A DNA stretch of 18,144 nt, taken from assembly GCA_937880835.1 (NCBI GenBank), contig CALGRN010000126.1, forward strand, positions 1-18,144, written 5' to 3'. The position numbers and the translations under genes were made by a program. The DNA comes from an uncultured Prevotella sp. GTDB lineage: Bacteria; Bacteroidota; Bacteroidia; Bacteroidales; Bacteroidaceae. The notes under the pieces were generated by a model. The model saw only the letters and a list, made by a program, of their open reading frames with translations. It searched no databases and was not told the origin of the DNA. Shown here one piece after another: positions 6,823 to 15,700 of the stretch; the first letter of the stretch is position 1; every line of letters starts with the position of its first letter.

Positions 6823-8112
6823 ATGAGTAATCTTAACAAAAAACAAGAAACGTTGGCTTTACATGCCGGCTATGATCCAAACAATGAACCAACAGGTAGT
6901 ATTGCAGTGCCTCTCTATCCTAATACGGCATACGTATTTGAAGACAGTCAGTCGGCAGTTGATGTATTTGCATTGAAGAAAAGCGGATATATCTACACTC
7001 GTCTGAATAACCCAACCACTAATGTGTTGGAAGAACGATTGGCTGCCATAGAGCGCGGATTGGCTGCCGTTGCAACATCTTGTGGACAGAGTGCAATAGC
7101 AACTTTATTGCTTACACTCTTGAAAACGGGCGATCATATCGTTGCAGGAAGCAGTGTGTATGGAGGTACTTTCAATTTGCTAAACCATACATTGCCAAAG
7201 TATGGTATAACATCCACCTTGGTTGATCTTCAAGATCCAGATAGTGTTGCGGCAGCAATAAGACCTAATACGAAATTGATTTTCGCAGAAGTTCTCGGTA
7301 ATCCCAAACTCAAATTCACCGATACACGTAAGCTCGCAGATTTAGCTCACTCTCACGGTCTTCCTCTTATAGTGGATAATACGGTTACTGCCGGGTTATA
7401 TCGTCCGTTGTTGGACGGTGCGGATGTGGAAGTTCTGTCACTGACGAAGAATGTTTGCGGCAATGGAACAACACTCGGTGGAGCTATAATTGATACAGGG
7501 AATTATGATTGGAGTAATGGAGTTTTTAAAGAATTTATCAAGCCCAGTGAGTCTTATCATGGTCTTATATTCAGTCAGGCATTCGGTAAAGCAGCTCTCA
7601 TTGCCCGTATTCGCACAGAAGGATTGCGCGATCTCGGCAGTTGTATCAGTCCTCGCGACTCGTGGGAAATCATTCAAGGATTGGAAACACTAACGCTTCG
7701 CCTTGAAAAAATCAGTGCCAACTGTTTGGAGATAGCGCATTGGTTAGAGCAAGACGAACGAATAAAGTGGGTTCGTTATCCGGGATTAAGTTCTCATCCT
7801 CAGCATGAAGATATTGCGAAGAAGTTGGATAGAGGCTTTGGTCCTTTACTTACTTTCTCTCCAAAGGGAGGATATAATGTAGCAAAGGTTTTGGCTGAAC
7901 AGACAAAGATATTCAAGTTGGTGGCAAATCTTGGAGATACGAAATCGTTGATTATTCACCCTGCAAGTACAACGCATTCGCAGTTGACAGAGGCAGAGCA
8001 ACTTTCAGCGGGTGTATCAAGCGACCTCATTCGTCTTTCCGTAGGTCTTGAATCTACCGAAGATCTTATTGCCGATCTTGATCAGGCACTGAATAAAGCA
8101 CTGTTGTCATGA
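6823..8112 (+). CDS. metY: O-acetylhomoserine sulfhydrylase (PLP-dependent)
   Basis: Cys/Met-metabolism PLP enzyme (gamma family, aspartate-aminotransferase fold), 429 residues, the usual MetY length (MetB and MetC are nearer 380-395). It should convert O-acetyl-L-homoserine and sulfide to L-homocysteine in the cytosol. The N-terminal signature ETLALHAGYDP, substrate loop YIYTRLNNPTTNVLEERL (about 64-81), AGSSVYGGTFNL and FAEVLGNPK are present. The PLP lysine is K209 in SLTKNVCGNGTT. Most MetY proteins have GHG where this one has GNG, a small oddity. The ATG at 6823 sits 25 nt behind the attenuator terminator, with an A-rich upstream and no Shine-Dalgarno. It overlaps metX by 4 bp (ATGA). The neighbour metX supports O-acetylhomoserine as substrate over cysteine-based cystathionine synthesis. 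Confidence 0.92.
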   Translation: MSNLNKKQETLALHAGYDPNNEPTGSIAVPLYPNTAYVFEDSQSAVDVFALKKSGYIYTRLNNPTTNVLEERLAAIERGLAAVATSCGQSAIATLLLTLLKTGDHIVAGSSVYGGTFNLLNHTLPKYGITSTLVDLQDPDSVAAAIRPNTKLIFAEVLGNPKLKFTDTRKLADLAHSHGLPLIVDNTVTAGLYRPLLDGADVEVLSLTKNVCGNGTTLGGAIIDTGNYDWSNGVFKEFIKPSESYHGLIFSQAFGKAALIARIRTEGLRDLGSCISPRDSWEIIQGLETLTLRLEKISANCLEIAHWLEQDERIKWVRYPGLSSHPQHEDIAKKLDRGFGPLLTFSPKGGYNVAKVLAEQTKIFKLVANLGDTKSLIIHPASTTHSQLTEAEQLSAGVSSDLIRLSVGLESTEDLIADLDQALNKALLS

Positions 8113-9041
8113 AAGAGGGTAAGATTGTAATTGAACGTTTCGTTTCAGAATGTGGAGCTGAATTGTCCAATTTGGTTCTGACGTATGAATTGTCGGGGCT
8201 TGAATTGGGCACAGCTCCTGTTGTTCTGGTCAACCATGCACTTACCGGCAACTCTCATGTAGCAGGTCCTGATGGTTGGTGGGCAGATCTTATAGGGTCA
8301 TCCAAAGCAATCCCTGTTGAGAAATATACCGTTTTATGTTTCGATATACCGGGAAACTGCTTTAAGAGCGAACCGCTTCCCTCACCGGATGTACTAAATC
8401 TGAGGGATGTTGCAAAGGTTTTTCTTCTTGGAATAGAAAGGTTGGGGATAAAGAAATTGAAGGCAATAATAGGAGCAAGTATGGGAGGTGCTTTGGTTTG
8501 GCAATTGGCTTACCTTGCTCCTGAACTTTCGGAAATCATCATTCCGATTGCTTGTGACTTCATTGCCCGTGACTGGCTGTTGGCACAAACAGAGATACAG
8601 AAGATTCTCTTAAATGGATCTGAAAATCCGCTTCATTCGGCTCGCATTCATGGAAGGCTGTGTTATCGTACTCCGGAATCTATAAACAAGCGTTTTAAAG
8701 GTGAGCGTACGGAACGGGGAGAGCATAAAGTTGTTGACTGGCTTCACTTCCACGGGCATAGATTACAAGAGCGGTTCAGTAGGAATGCGTATGATGCAAT
8801 GACTCATCTCACGGAAACAATACATGTGGCAGATAATGCAGATGAGTTGAGAATCATTAAAAGCAGGATTTTGATAATAAGCATTGACAGCGATTTGTTG
8901 TTTCCACATTCGTTTGCCATTGATACTGCTGCAACGTTGGGTGCAGATATTCAAACGATTTCCTCAATACATGGACATGATGCTTTTCTAATGGAATATC
9001 AGCAGTTGTCCTCTATTATCTCACCTGTATTTAATGAATAA
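8109..9041 (+). CDS. metX: Homoserine O-acetyltransferase-like alpha/beta hydrolase
   Basis: MetX-family acyltransferase expected to transfer an acetyl group from acetyl-CoA to L-homoserine, giving the substrate of MetY. The alpha/beta-hydrolase triad is visible: nucleophile S124 in IGASMGGALVWQLAY, D262 in SIDSDLLFP, and H290 in HGHDAFLME. The oxyanion-hole segment NHALTGNSH (about 42-50) is also typical. At 310 residues it is shorter than most MetX proteins (about 350-380), and the usual VGPGKALDT stretch is changed to LIGSSKAIPVEKY, so it belongs to a compact branch. The start ATGA overlaps the metY stop, so the two are translationally coupled. Acyl specificity (acetyl or succinyl) cannot be read with certainty; the partner MetY favours acetyl. 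It is not related to MetA. Confidence 0.87.
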   Translation: MKEGKIVIERFVSECGAELSNLVLTYELSGLELGTAPVVLVNHALTGNSHVAGPDGWWADLIGSSKAIPVEKYTVLCFDIPGNCFKSEPLPSPDVLNLRDVAKVFLLGIERLGIKKLKAIIGASMGGALVWQLAYLAPELSEIIIPIACDFIARDWLLAQTEIQKILLNGSENPLHSARIHGRLCYRTPESINKRFKGERTERGEHKVVDWLHFHGHRLQERFSRNAYDAMTHLTETIHVADNADELRIIKSRILIISIDSDLLFPHSFAIDTAATLGADIQTISSIHGHDAFLMEYQQLSSIISPVFNE

Positions 9042-9192
9042 TACACTTAATATAACAAACTCAAACATCATAAGACGAGAAAAGGATATGGAACTTGTCC
9101 CCTTTTACATTTCCAGTTTTATGCTTTGATGTAATGAAAAGTTGTGTATAATAAATAGATTATCAATTAAATAATTATTATTGAATTTTTGT

Positions 9193-11616
9193 ATGAAAGT
9201 AATAAAGTTCGGAGGGAAATCTCTTGGAGGCAATGATGCGATGAATCGGGTATTGAATATCATCGAGAAAGAAGCAAACGATGGGAACGAACCGCTTGTT
9301 GTTGTTTCTGCACTCGGCGATACCACCGATGAGCTTATCAGAGTAATGGACTTGGCAAAAGCCGGAAATGATTACAGTGACGTCTTAAATAAAATCATCG
9401 GAGAACTTCCGGCGCAAATAGATCTTTCGGAAGAAGAACAGGAGTTGTCGCGATTATTGGAAGGTGTGTACTTATTGCGAGAATGCAGTCCTCGTACAAC
9501 AGATGCAATACTTTCTTTCGGAGAGCGGACAGCCTCAAAGGTCGTTGCTTATAAATTGATTGAAAGAGGATTGCAGGCAAAGGCAGTAGATGCAGGCGAG
9601 CTATTCGTTACGGATAGCGAATACGGCAATGCTGCTATACTTGAAGAAGAATCTCTGTCTCGCACAAGAAACTATTTCAACAGTTTTCCGGATAATACAA
9701 TACCGGTAGTAACAGGATTCATTGCACGAAACATCAACGGTGACAGGACAACGTTGGGACGTAACGGCAGCAACTATTCTGCTGCTCTGCTTGCCAATTA
9801 CGTAGATGCCACTGCTTTGGACAACTACACACACGTGGATGGTATATACACGGCTCATCCCGAGATAGTGTTAGATGCTCTGAAAATAAAAGAACTCTCG
9901 TATTCGGAAGCTGCAGAACTTTCTCAGTTTGGGGCAAATATTCTGCATTATAAGACAATAGATCCTCTCAGAGAAAAAAGTATTCCGCTGAGAATTCTCA
10001 ATAGTTTTCATGAAGATGGAGTTTACCAAGAAGGCACATTGGTAACGGCAACTCCTACCGAAAAGAAAGGAATAAGAGCATTGGCAGCACTTACCGGTAA
10101 AGCCTTGATACATTTCGAGGGCTATGAGATGAAAGGTAAGTCCGGTATTGACGCACGTATTTTCACAGCACTCCAAAAGATGGATGTAAGCGTAAGCATG
10201 GTAACACAGGTCAGTTCGGAACGAGGTATCGGTATTGTAGTTGACGAAAGCAATGCCGACCGTGCAGTAAAAGCACTTAGTGAAGAGTTCTCTGCCGAAC
10301 TGTCAAGAGGATTGACAACGGAGTTATTTGCAGAATATGGATTGTCGGTTGTTGCTCTTGTCGGTGTAGATCTTGAACATCTCGACCGTCCTTACAGTGC
10401 TTTGGTGCGCAACCATGTAACCCCTCGTCTCATAAGTAATGCCGTACCCGATAACACTCTATGCCTTCTTGTCAATTCGGATGAAGTTCCGCTTGCTCTG
10501 AATGTAATACATGGAGAATTATTCCATCGTGACCGACGCATCCATATCGCAGTTGTGGGACACGGAACGGTGGGAGGTGCTTTGATAGAACAGATAGTAA
10601 GGCAACGCACTTCTATCTGTGAACAGAAAAACCTTGATTTATGTATCTTTGCTGTTGCAAACTCTCGTAAGATTTTACTTGATAAAAAAGGAGTAGGGGA
10701 GGCATGGCGTTCTCGTATAAAAGAGGCACAAGATACTCAAAACCCTATTGCGGATATTATCAAATATGCTCATGATCATCATTTGGAAAATACGATATTC
10801 GTAGATAATACAGCTTCCGAAGCTATTGCCGATAGTTACTTCGAATTGGTGGAAAGCGGTTTCGATCTTGTAAGTTCCAATAAAATATTCAATATAGGAG
10901 ATTATGACAAGTATTTAGGATTAAGGAAACTGCTTGCTGAAAATCGTAAGTGTTACAGATACGAAGCCAATGTCGGCGCAGGACTTCCACTGATAGAAAA
11001 CCTGCAACTGCTTCATTTGTCAGGCGACAGAATAACTTCTATAAGGGGACTTTTCAGCGGTTCACTCAGTTATATATTCAATTTGCTATCTGACGGAGCT
11101 GATTTCAGAGAAGTAATGAATGCTGCCATAAATGAAGGATATACCGAACCTGATCCGCGAATAGATTTATGCGGTACGGATGTAGCACGAAAAGTATTGA
11201 TATTAGCACGTGAATTGGACATCCCATGTGAACTTAATGATGTGGAAGTACAAAATCTTGTGCCGCCGCATTTGCGAGATATGGATAAAACTTCATTTCT
11301 TGAACATATGGATGAGCTTCAAGAATATATATATGATAATTGCGAAGTGCCGGAAGGATATGTATTAAGGTACGTCGGCGAACTGACAACTCCACATTCG
11401 GGAAATGGTGTAAAGCTTACATGCAATGTACAAGCATTGCCTCGTGACAGTGCTCTCGGACGTGTGCGAGGTGCAGACAGTTGCTTCGAGATATATACGG
11501 AGAGCTACGGTTCGTTGCCTATGGTGATACAAGGTGCAGGTGCAGGAGCTGATGTTACAGCCAGAGGAGTCTTTGGCGACATACTGCGTACAGCCGAACG
11601 GCGTATTTATCCATAA
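9193..11616 (+). CDS. thrA: Bifunctional aspartokinase / homoserine dehydrogenase
   Basis: Fused enzyme catalysing the first and third steps of the aspartate pathway: phosphorylation of L-aspartate, and NAD(P)H reduction of aspartate semialdehyde to homoserine. I start at ATG 9193 (MKVIKFGGKSLGG), giving 807 residues, close to E. coli ThrA and MetL; the frame runs 12 bp further to a TTG, but that would place extra residues before the conserved KFGG kinase start. Aspartokinase fills about 1-290 (FGERTASKV, TLGRNGSNYSAALLA), regulatory ACT-type domains about 300-445, and homoserine dehydrogenase 450-807 with the nucleotide-binding GHGTVGG at 456-462, IRGLFSGSLSYIFN, and GYTEPDPRIDLCGTDVARK. The 151-bp gap after metX shows neither a clear terminator nor a good promoter, so co-transcription with metYX is possible but unproven. 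Which end product inhibits it cannot be told from sequence, and metL is an equally fair name. Confidence 0.93.
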   Translation: MKVIKFGGKSLGGNDAMNRVLNIIEKEANDGNEPLVVVSALGDTTDELIRVMDLAKAGNDYSDVLNKIIGELPAQIDLSEEEQELSRLLEGVYLLRECSPRTTDAILSFGERTASKVVAYKLIERGLQAKAVDAGELFVTDSEYGNAAILEEESLSRTRNYFNSFPDNTIPVVTGFIARNINGDRTTLGRNGSNYSAALLANYVDATALDNYTHVDGIYTAHPEIVLDALKIKELSYSEAAELSQFGANILHYKTIDPLREKSIPLRILNSFHEDGVYQEGTLVTATPTEKKGIRALAALTGKALIHFEGYEMKGKSGIDARIFTALQKMDVSVSMVTQVSSERGIGIVVDESNADRAVKALSEEFSAELSRGLTTELFAEYGLSVVALVGVDLEHLDRPYSALVRNHVTPRLISNAVPDNTLCLLVNSDEVPLALNVIHGELFHRDRRIHIAVVGHGTVGGALIEQIVRQRTSICEQKNLDLCIFAVANSRKILLDKKGVGEAWRSRIKEAQDTQNPIADIIKYAHDHHLENTIFVDNTASEAIADSYFELVESGFDLVSSNKIFNIGDYDKYLGLRKLLAENRKCYRYEANVGAGLPLIENLQLLHLSGDRITSIRGLFSGSLSYIFNLLSDGADFREVMNAAINEGYTEPDPRIDLCGTDVARKVLILARELDIPCELNDVEVQNLVPPHLRDMDKTSFLEHMDELQEYIYDNCEVPEGYVLRYVGELTTPHSGNGVKLTCNVQALPRDSALGRVRGADSCFEIYTESYGSLPMVIQGAGAGADVTARGVFGDILRTAERRIYP

Positions 11617-11680
11617 CTGTTTTTTACCTGAATAAATATCAGGACGATATATATATACTGTATAATAATTTTCAGCGGCT

Positions 11681-11769
11681 TTTCAAAAGCTATTGTTTTG
11701 CATTGCAAAAGGATAACTTTCATGTCCTCAAAGGATAACTTTCACAATGCAAAACAATAACTTTTGAAA
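11681..11769. repeat. Palindromic repeat, copy 2 (family shared with 6395-6503)
   Basis: 25-nt arms 11681-11705 and 11745-11769 are inverted repeats with 24 of 25 positions complementary. Between them are two direct copies of AAAGGATAACTTTCA (near 11709 and 11730). The core unit, AAAAGYTATTGTTTTGCA and its reverse, is the one seen in copy 1, as is the flank GCTTTTCAAAAG. It begins 65 bp after the thrA stop and could fold into a long hairpin in the thrA transcript, perhaps acting as its 3' end, although no T run follows. No coding capacity. Confidence 0.72.
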
Positions 11770-11969
11770 TACGTCTTATAAGATGCTCGTTTTCAACGAC
11801 ATTTTCTTTAATTCATAAAACTTACCTTATTTGTCTTTACCACAATAATATCAGTAAACAAATAGCATTATTTTGCTTGTGTCCGTACACAACGATTGAT
11901 GTAAATCAAAAATATTGCGGATAATTGAAAAAACACATAGTATTTTACTCCTGTGTGCGCAAACAATAT

Positions 11970-11977
11970 TAATTTTG
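11970..11977 (+). promoter_or_regulatory. Possible -7 promoter box before the C-poor tract
   Basis: TAATTTTG matches the Bacteroidales -7 consensus TAnnTTTG. No TTTG is found at the right distance upstream (only TTTT, with a 23-nt spacer), so it is weak. If real, a transcript would start near 11983 and run into the C-depleted stretch. Confidence 0.25.
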
Positions 11978-12009
11978 CATCGAAAAGGAAAAGTTAGAGT
12001 AACCAATAC

Positions 12010-12214
12010 AGAGGTATTAGATTTTAGAGGGTTAATAAGATTGGAAATCAGTGAGGATGACAAATTAAGTATTATGTTAGAGAGAATAAATCAAGGTGAT
12101 TAGAATTGTATTAGGTTGTATTTTTAGGTGTTAGATTAAGTATTGATTACTTATAGGAAGGTATTTAGATTGTTTTAAGTATTAGGTTTTTGAGGTAATT
12201 AAAGATTTGTATTT
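12010..12214 (+). other. C-depleted, G-containing intergenic tract with recurring TTAG
   Basis: By hand count this 205-nt stretch contains 4 C and 49 G on the + strand, and TTAG occurs nine times between 12017 and 12185. No convincing gene covers it. A frame ending at 12103 gives a charged tail, but it has only a TTG start and AGA/AGG arginine codons unlike the neighbouring genes. It may be an unstructured, C-poor RNA, a decayed sequence, or an element under strand-biased mutation. I cannot assign a function. Confidence 0.45.
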
Positions 12215-12221
12215 CAGGTAA

Positions 12222-12240
12222 CTCACTGTCGTGAGACAGT
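12222..12240 (+). other. Small alternative hairpins after the C-poor tract
   Basis: CTCAC-TGTC-GTGAG (12222-12235) and ACTGTC-GTGA-GACAGT (12225-12240) are two overlapping perfect stems that exclude each other. No T run follows, so this is not a standard terminator. Confidence 0.35.
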
Positions 12241-12405
12241 AAATGTAAAAAATAAGATAATATAAACTCTCGTAAAAAAAGAGAAGATGACAGGATTGTA
12301 GCTAAATATGGCTGAAATATCATTTTGATGTGATATGAGAATGTATTTCATATATGCACAGTCTATTATATTTTTTAAGAAGTGTTTTTTAAAAGTTGAT
12401 ATTGA

Positions 12406-12447
12406 AAACCTGCGATTGCTCATTTGGTATGAGACAATCGCAGGTTT
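12406..12447. other. Stable 18-bp stem-loop in the tamB upstream region
   Basis: AAACCTGCGATTG (12406-12418) pairs perfectly with 12435-12447. The stem continues as CTCAT/ATGAG (12419-12423 with 12429-12433) after a single bulged A, closing a TTGGT loop. It is richer in GC than the DNA around it. No T tract follows on the + strand and none follows directly on the minus strand. It may be a weak terminator, part of a small RNA or a regulatory hairpin. The stretch 12448-12655 shows nothing else that I can name. Confidence 0.5.
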
Positions 12448-12655
12448 CATATATGTATCATTTGTAATCATGATGAAAACAGGAGGTATCAGCATTCGTA
12501 CATCGTTCTTCTCATTTATGTGTTTGCCTAATAAGACGTTATTATCAAATAATAAATTGCTCACATAACTTATCATCTTTTTAATTATGCACTAATGATT
12601 TTATCTTAAAAACAAAATTGTATGATTAAAATTATGATTATTCGCAAAAAAACAT

Positions 12656-12663
12656 TTACTTTG
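12656..12663 (+). promoter_or_regulatory. Possible -7 box of the tamB promoter
   Basis: TTACTTTG agrees with TAnnTTTG at all but one fixed position and lies about 50 bp before the tamB start. No good -33 TTTG is seen at the expected distance, so the call is tentative. Confidence 0.35.
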
Positions 12664-12713
12664 CATGATAATTTGTCTGTATGGCATTTTATGAGAAGTC
12701 TATTTGAAAATTT

Positions 12714-15700
12714 ATGAATAAAAAATGGAAATGGGCAATCGGTATTATACTTACGCCCTTTTTACTTTTTGTTATATTGACATTATTGCTTTATTTTCCA
12801 CCAATTCAGAATTGGGCAATAAGGCAAGTTACAGCTTATGCTTCCGAGAAAACGGGTATGAACATAAGCGTGGAAAGCGTATGTTTGGAATTTCCATTGG
12901 ATTTGGGTGTTGAGGGAATAAGGATAATGCAGCAAAACGATTCGTTGCCGCAAGTGAAAGATACTGTTGCAGATGTGAAGAAACTTGTTGCAGATATACA
13001 GCTGCTTCCTCTGTTTAAGAAACAGATAGAAATAGACAAACTTGAATTCAACAGCGTAAAATTTAATACTACAAATTTCGTACATGAGGCTCGCGTAAAA
13101 GGTTTCGTGAACAGTCTTTCGCTGCAAAGTCATGGAATAGATCTTAATACACACACGCTAAGAGTAAATACTGCGAATATATACGGAGCTGATATAAACG
13201 TGCAGTTGAGTGACACAGTGCCACCGGATACAGTAAAGGAAGAAAATCTTTGGAAAATACATGTAGATAATCTTGATATTGATAAAACGGCAGTATCCTT
13301 AAATACTGCGGGAGACACGTTGCACATATACGCCTATCTGGGCAATACTGAAATAGAAAAAGGATTTTTTGATTTAGAAAAAAGCGTATATACAGTAGGA
13401 CGACTGGATTGGAAAGAAGGCAGATTGAAATACGATAACTTATTTGAAACGAAGACCAAAGGACTTGATTACAATCATATAGCAATAGACAAACTTTCTC
13501 TTGGCATAGACTCTTTGCATTATCAAGACCCTGAATTGAAAATGTATCTCCGGGCATGTTCGTTTGAAGAAAAAAGCGGAATAATTGTTGATGAACTGTC
13601 GGGAAATATCGTCCTTGATTCTACAAAAGTATATTTGCCCTCGTTTAAATTGCGTACACCGGAATCGTCGTTAAACTTAAATCTTGCATTAGATTTAAAC
13701 ACATTTGCCGAAAAAAATCCGGGCAAGATGAACTTAAACATAGACGGTTCGTTCGGCAAGCAGGACATAATGCGTTTTATGGGCGGAATGCCGGCTGAAT
13801 TCATACGCCGTTGGCCTAATTATCCGCTTACGGTGAAAGGCATTGTTTATGGTAATATGAATTATATAGATTTCAAAGGGCTTGTTATAAAATTGCCGAC
13901 AGCTTTCAGCTCTAAGGCTGACGGTTATGTAGCGAACCCAATGGATATGAAAAAGTTGCATGCAAACCTCGATTTAGACATTCATACTTACGATTTAAGT
14001 TTTGCAACTGCATTGCTTGACGATAATATAAAGAACACAATACGCATTCCTAACGGCATCAGCATAAATGGTAACTTCCGTGCAAACGGTGAGAAATATA
14101 AGGCTGATTTTATAGCAAAAGAGGGCAGGGGATATCTGCGAGCTGTGGCAGATTTCAATTCTGCTGTCATGGCATATAAGGCAACGCTTCATGCTAATAA
14201 TCTGCAACTGCATCACTTTGTACCCAATAAGGGCTTGAATTCGTTTACAGGATATGTCGATGTGAACGGACAAGGAACGGATCTGCTATCTCCGCGAACA
14301 CGTCTTTCTGCAAATACACGTATCATAAATTTCAATTATGACAAGTGGAATCTTAACGGAATGACAGCAGATGCAAATATAAGAAATGGAAAGATAAATG
14401 CTAAAATCAACAGTAATAATCCATTGCTGAAAGGTATTATAACCTTCGATGCCCTTACAAACAGTAAGAATTTGAATGCAACAGTAGCTTGCGATATAAG
14501 TCATGCAGATGTATATAATCTCCGACTTGCAGAGCAACCGCTTATCGCGGCATTATGCGCCCATGTCGATATAGCAACAGACATGAAAGATTATTATAAG
14601 GTTCAAGGGCTTGTTAATGATTTGACGATAAGGGATGATAAGCAATCATACCGTCCGGAAGATGTCGTATTGGATATTCTTTTACGTGCTGATACTACGC
14701 ACGCAGTGGTTGATTGCGGCGATTTCAGTCTTAGGATGAATGCGAGCGAAGGATATAAAAGGCTCATGAACAATGGAAATCAATTATATAAAGAACTGGC
14801 ACGACAATACGAAAATAAGAAAATAGAACTTGAAAAGTTATGGAAAATAATACCTTATGCAAATGTTAATCTGCATGCCGGTAAAGATAACATAATCAGT
14901 AAGATACTGAAACGTGAAGGATATGTATTCAAAACGGCTCTTATGGATATAAATGCTTCTCCCATCACAGGACTTAACGGTAATATCCATATAGATTCTC
15001 TTGTGGCAGATAGTATGCAGCTTGATACCATAAGACTTAATCTTGCATCGAATAGCAATATTCTTGAATACAATTTACAGGTATGTAATAACAAAGATAA
15101 TCCTCAATATGTGTTCAATGCTGTTGTAAATGGAACGCTGTCAGACAAAGATTCCGAAATGAAAGCAGAGATATTCGACGATAAAAATAAATTAGGTTTG
15201 TCATTTATGTTGAATGCTTCAATGGAAAAAGATGGCATCCTTTTTAGACTTAAAGACACAAATCCCATTATAGGATACAAGAAGTTTAAAGTGAATGAAG
15301 ACAACAGGTTGTTCCTCGCAAGTAATCGCAGAGTGTCTGCAAAAATACAGATGCAAGCTGATGACGGAGCTGGAGTTCAGGTATATACTGATGATGATAA
15401 CGAAGAAGCATTGCAAGATATAACGGTAAGTATGCATAAGTTTGATTTGGGAAAACTGCTATCCGTACTTCCTTATACACCTGATATAACGGGAAATATG
15501 AATGGTGATTTTCACTTGATACAAACAAATGATAATATATCCGTATCTACTGCAATATCCGTAGATAACATGTTCTATGAACAATCTCCTATGGGGGACG
15601 TGAGTACGGAATTTGTTTATATGCCAAAGAACGACGGTTCACATTATATAGACGGCATACTTATTAACAATGGAAAAGAGGTTGGAACTCTTACCGGAAC

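Noticed and set aside
9078..9107. AAAAGG...CCTTTT as a terminator between metX and thrA
   Set aside because: The stem is only 6 bp with a long poorly paired loop and no T run beyond the stem.
9125..9152. Separate promoter for thrA
   Set aside because: A TTTG is present at 9125-9128, but no TAnnTTTG occurs at the right distance.
9181..9192. TTG start for thrA adding four residues
   Set aside because: The ATG at 9193 places the conserved KFGG aspartokinase motif at the usual distance from the N terminus and needs no rare start.
11620..11643. T run plus CCTGA/TCAGG hairpin after thrA as a terminator
   Set aside because: On the + strand the T run comes before a weak 5-bp stem, the wrong order; it would only serve a minus-strand gene, and none is seen.
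11915..12103. 62-codon ORF ending in a charged, protein-like tail
   Set aside because: It has only a TTG start, no upstream signals, and arginine codons AGA/AGG unlike the neighbouring genes; it sits in a C-depleted tract that can mimic charged residues.
12335..12568. 77-codon plus-strand ORF over the same stem-loop
   Set aside because: The residues reflect AT-rich DNA, with no recognisable family or start context.
12223..12576. 117-codon minus-strand ORF in the tamB upstream gap
   Set aside because: Its composition is AT-driven (Ile, Phe, Asn, Ser) with no domain, and it contains the 12406-12447 stem-loop; no promoter is seen.
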